Below, in pieces: positions 61,787 through 64,000 of a DNA stretch of 64,000 nucleotides (positions are counted from its first letter, which is position 1; every line of letters begins with the position of its first letter). The stretch is from contig NZ_LT629804.1 in assembly GCF_900105865.1 (NCBI RefSeq), positions 1,798,001 to 1,862,000 on the forward strand, given 5' to 3'. The position numbers were made by a program, and so were the translations under genes. Origin of the DNA: Arcanobacterium phocae (GTDB lineage Bacteria > Actinomycetota > Actinomycetes > Actinomycetales > Actinomycetaceae). Under the pieces are notes generated by a model. That model worked only from the letters and a program-made list of their open reading frames with translations. It had not been told where the DNA came from and searched no databases.

Positions 61787-64000
61787 TTAGTTCACCTTTT
61801 CTACCTGAACCGCAAATTCACCGGTTAATACTTCTGATTCTACTGCTAATGTTTCAGCGCTAATCATCTCACGATGAGTCTCTACCGCTGCCCGATGCTC
61901 TTCGGGAACAGTTAATACTAGCCGGATGCGGTCTGCCACATGCAGGTCTTCCGCTTTACGCTGATCCTGGACTGCACGAATCACGTCACGCGCATATCCT
62001 TCAGCTTCCAGCTCGTCATCCAAGACAGTATCGAGAACAACGAACGCTCCGGAAGCCAAGACCATCGCGACTGAGCCTTCTTCGGCACTGACCGATGTGG
62101 TCATTTCGTATTGCTCTGGAGTTAGCTCAACTGGCGGCTCAATCAGCATCCGAACGCCCGTTTCGGTGCGCTCCCACTGACCGGTCTTAGCAGCCTTGAA
62201 CAATGCCGAAGTGAACTTACGAACCGATGGATCCAGTTCACGTGGAAGCACTGCAAGATCGGTAGATACTTCTAGTCCAGATTCAGCAGCTGACTGGATC
62301 TTGACTTCCTTCACGTTGACTTCACCCTTGATAAGCTCAGCGTACGGTGCCAAATCGAGATCAGTGACCACGGTCAGTGCCCGCAACGGTTGGCGTACCC
62401 GCAACTTGTGAGCCTTTCGCAAGGAATGAGCGGCCGAAACAACGTCACGCACCTCGTCCATGACGGCTACTAGATCGTCGTCGACTTCCCCAGCCTCTGG
62501 ATAGTCAGTCAAATGAACAGACCGACCGCCAGTCAGGCCACGCCAAATTTCTTCGGAGACCAACGGCAGCATCGGTGCCACGACGCGCATCAGCGTTTCG
62601 AGCACGGTGTAGAGAGTATCGAACGCAGCCTTGTCCTCATTCCAGAACCGGTCACGCGAGGTGCGCACATACCAGTTGGTCAGCAAGTCAAGGTAGGCAC
62701 GTACAGCTTGGGTTGCTGCTGGGATGTCAAGGCCATCAAGAGACTGGCGAACGTCAGAGACCAGCATAGATGTACGAGAGAGCAGGTAGCGATCCATCAC
62801 ATCAGTTGGCTCACTAGTCAACCCATGCGAAACGTAACCCTTACCGCCGTCGACCGTTCCGGCGTACAACGCATAGAAATACCAAGTATTCCACAACGGC
62901 AAAATCACGTGACGCATAGCCTCACGGATACCGGCTTCGTCAACTACGAGGTTTCCGCCGCGTAGCACTGGGGAACTCATGAGCATCCAGCGCACCGCGT
63001 CCGAGCCGTAGGAGTTGAACATCTCCATCGGGTCTGGATAGTTACGGAGCGACTTGGACGCCTTTCGGCCGTCATTACCCAGCACGATACCGTGAGAGAT
63101 ACATGAGGTAAATGCCGGCTTATCGAACAATGCCGTTGCCAACGCATGCATGACGTAGAACCAGCCACGGGTTTGACCAATGTATTCGACGATGAAATCG
63201 CCTGGGTAGTGCGATTCGAACCAGTCGTGGTTGTCGAATGGATAGTGGACTTGGGCGTATGGCATCGAACCAGAATCGAACCAGACGTCGAGGATGTCAG
63301 TGACGCGACGCATGGTGGACTTTCCGGTTGGATCGTCTGGGTTTGGCCGGGTTAATTCGTCGATGAATGGGCGATGCAGGTTTGGTTCGCCGTCGCGTCC
63401 GCGAGGCAACCGACCGAAGTCACGTTCGAGTTCTTCGAACGAGCCGTAGACGTCAATACGTGGATACATTGGATCATCGGACTTCCATACTGGAATTGGT
63501 GTTCCCCAGAAACGGTTACGGGAAATCGACCAGTCGCGAGCGCCTTCGAGCCAGTGTCCGAAGATGCCGTCCTTGATATGTTCTGGCTGCCAGATGATGT
63601 CCTGGTTGAGTTCTACCATGCGGTCACGGAACTTGGTGACGGCCACGAACCAGGAGGTCACTGGCTTGTAGATCAGTGGCTTGCGGCAGCGCCAGCAGTG
63701 TGGGTAGGAGTGAACGTAGGACTTTTCCTGAACCAGCACGGCGCGCACGGATGGGTCACGACGCGCGATTGGGCCAGTTGCGTCACGCAAGTCATTAATA
63801 ATCGGCCGGTTAGCATCGAACACGTGCATGCCGGCGTAGTCGGAGACGACGTCGAAGAATTTTCCGCCAGCATCCACGGTTTCGATGACGTTCACGCCAG
63901 CTGCAGATAGAACGAACATGTCGTCTTCACCGTATGGTGCGGTGTGGACTAGGCCGGTACCGTCTTCGGTGGTGACGTAGTCTGCTAGGCAAATCTTCCA
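61787..64000 (-). CDS. ileS: Isoleucyl-tRNA synthetase, C-terminal part (runs off the window)
   Basis: IleS charges tRNA-Ile. The frame stays open to the window edge, where it reads WKICLADYVTTEDGTGLVHTAP, the end of the editing domain, so the true start is beyond 64000. Within the window are 'SRNRFWGTPIPVW', 'DVWFDSGSMPYAQVHYPF', 'GQTRGWFYVMHALATALFD' and the second class I motif 'GRKASKSLRNYPDP', which has Ala where most have Met (KMSKS). The anticodon-binding region and a long C-terminus fit the eukaryote-like IleS type found in actinobacteria. Confidence 0.96.
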   Translation of the reverse strand, partial: WKICLADYVTTEDGTGLVHTAPYGEDDMFVLSAAGVNVIETVDAGGKFFDVVSDYAGMHVFDANRPIINDLRDATGPIARRDPSVRAVLVQEKSYVHSYPHCWRCRKPLIYKPVTSWFVAVTKFRDRMVELNQDIIWQPEHIKDGIFGHWLEGARDWSISRNRFWGTPIPVWKSDDPMYPRIDVYGSFEELERDFGRLPRGRDGEPNLHRPFIDELTRPNPDDPTGKSTMRRVTDILDVWFDSGSMPYAQVHYPFDNHDWFESHYPGDFIVEYIGQTRGWFYVMHALATALFDKPAFTSCISHGIVLGNDGRKASKSLRNYPDPMEMFNSYGSDAVRWMLMSSPVLRGGNLVVDEAGIREAMRHVILPLWNTWYFYALYAGTVDGGKGYVSHGLTSEPTDVMDRYLLSRTSMLVSDVRQSLDGLDIPAATQAVRAYLDLLTNWYVRTSRDRFWNEDKAAFDTLYTVLETLMRVVAPMLPLVSEEIWRGLTGGRSVHLTDYPEAGEVDDDLVAVMDEVRDVVSAAHSLRKAHKLRVRQPLRALTVVTDLDLAPYAELIKGEVNVKEVKIQSAAESGLEVSTDLAVLPRELDPSVRKFTSALFKAAKTGQWERTETGVRMLIEPPVELTPEQYEMTTSVSAEEGSVAMVLASGAFVVLDTVLDDELEAEGYARDVIRAVQDQRKAEDLHVADRIRLVLTVPEEHRAAVETHREMISAETLAVESEVLTGEFAVQVEKVN

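Overview
The window is a chromosomal segment of an actinobacterium. The evidence is the gene order: rnj, M16 peptidase, pnp-rpsO, ribF, truB, rbfA, infB, ylxR, nusA, rimP, proS, ispG, rseP, dxr, rlmN, cdsA, frr, pyrH, tsf, rpsB, M23 peptidase, xerC-type recombinase, dprA, comM, yraN, DUF2469, rnhB, lepB, rplS, trmD, rimM, KH protein, rpsP, ffh, ftsY, smc, ndk, folC, ileS. FtsY has an N-terminal membrane segment, IleS is of the long type, and the base composition looks moderate (near 50 percent GC by eye). Together these suggest a low-GC member of the Actinomycetaceae, such as Arcanobacterium or a relative; the genus is an inference. Nearly all genes lie on the minus strand and read from about 64 kb towards 1 kb.

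Layout by transcription (right to left). 64.0-59.2 kb: ileS (cut by the window edge), folC, ndk and a lone dhaL. 59.2-52.5 kb: smc, a small membrane protein, ftsY and ffh (chromosome organisation and SRP targeting). 52.5-49.9 kb: an amidohydrolase and two plus-strand membrane proteins, one of them a CDF cation exporter. 49.7-44.2 kb: rpsP-khpA-rimM-trmD-rplS-lepB-rnhB-DUF2469-yraN (ribosome and tRNA maturation, protein export, RNA/DNA hybrid removal). 44.2-40.5 kb: comM, dprA and a tyrosine recombinase. 40.5-37.4 kb: a secreted M23 protein, rpsB, tsf. 37.4-32.1 kb: a block that splits tsf from pyrH, holding a complete fixABCX electron-transfer set, an MFS exporter and an S4 protein. 32.1-23.4 kb: pyrH-frr-cdsA-rlmN-DivIVA-dxr-rseP-ispG-GNAT, then proS. 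20.5-10.6 kb: rimP-nusA-ylxR-infB-rbfA-truB, interrupted by a twin-domain acid phosphatase and a Cys-rich miniprotein before ribF. 10.5-7.5 kb: a promoter-led operon for a small secreted protein plus an ABC transporter. 7.4-0.4 kb: rpsO-pnp, an M16 peptidase, a GNAT and RNase J.

Most of the window is ordinary housekeeping sequence. The parts worth a second look are: (i) a family of about 50-60 bp palindromic repeats with three copies, two of which bracket the twin acid phosphatase gene inside the truB-ribF interval; (ii) that phosphatase itself, which carries a sortase-like LAKTG-membrane-RKKR signal at its N-terminus instead of its C-terminus; (iii) the secreted-protein/ABC operon, with a near-consensus promoter, an operator-like palindrome and an apparent frameshift inside the signal peptide; (iv) a TrmD-GNAT fusion; and (v) a long composite hairpin in the rpsO-pnp leader. 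No tRNA, rRNA, CRISPR array, insertion sequence or prophage was seen.
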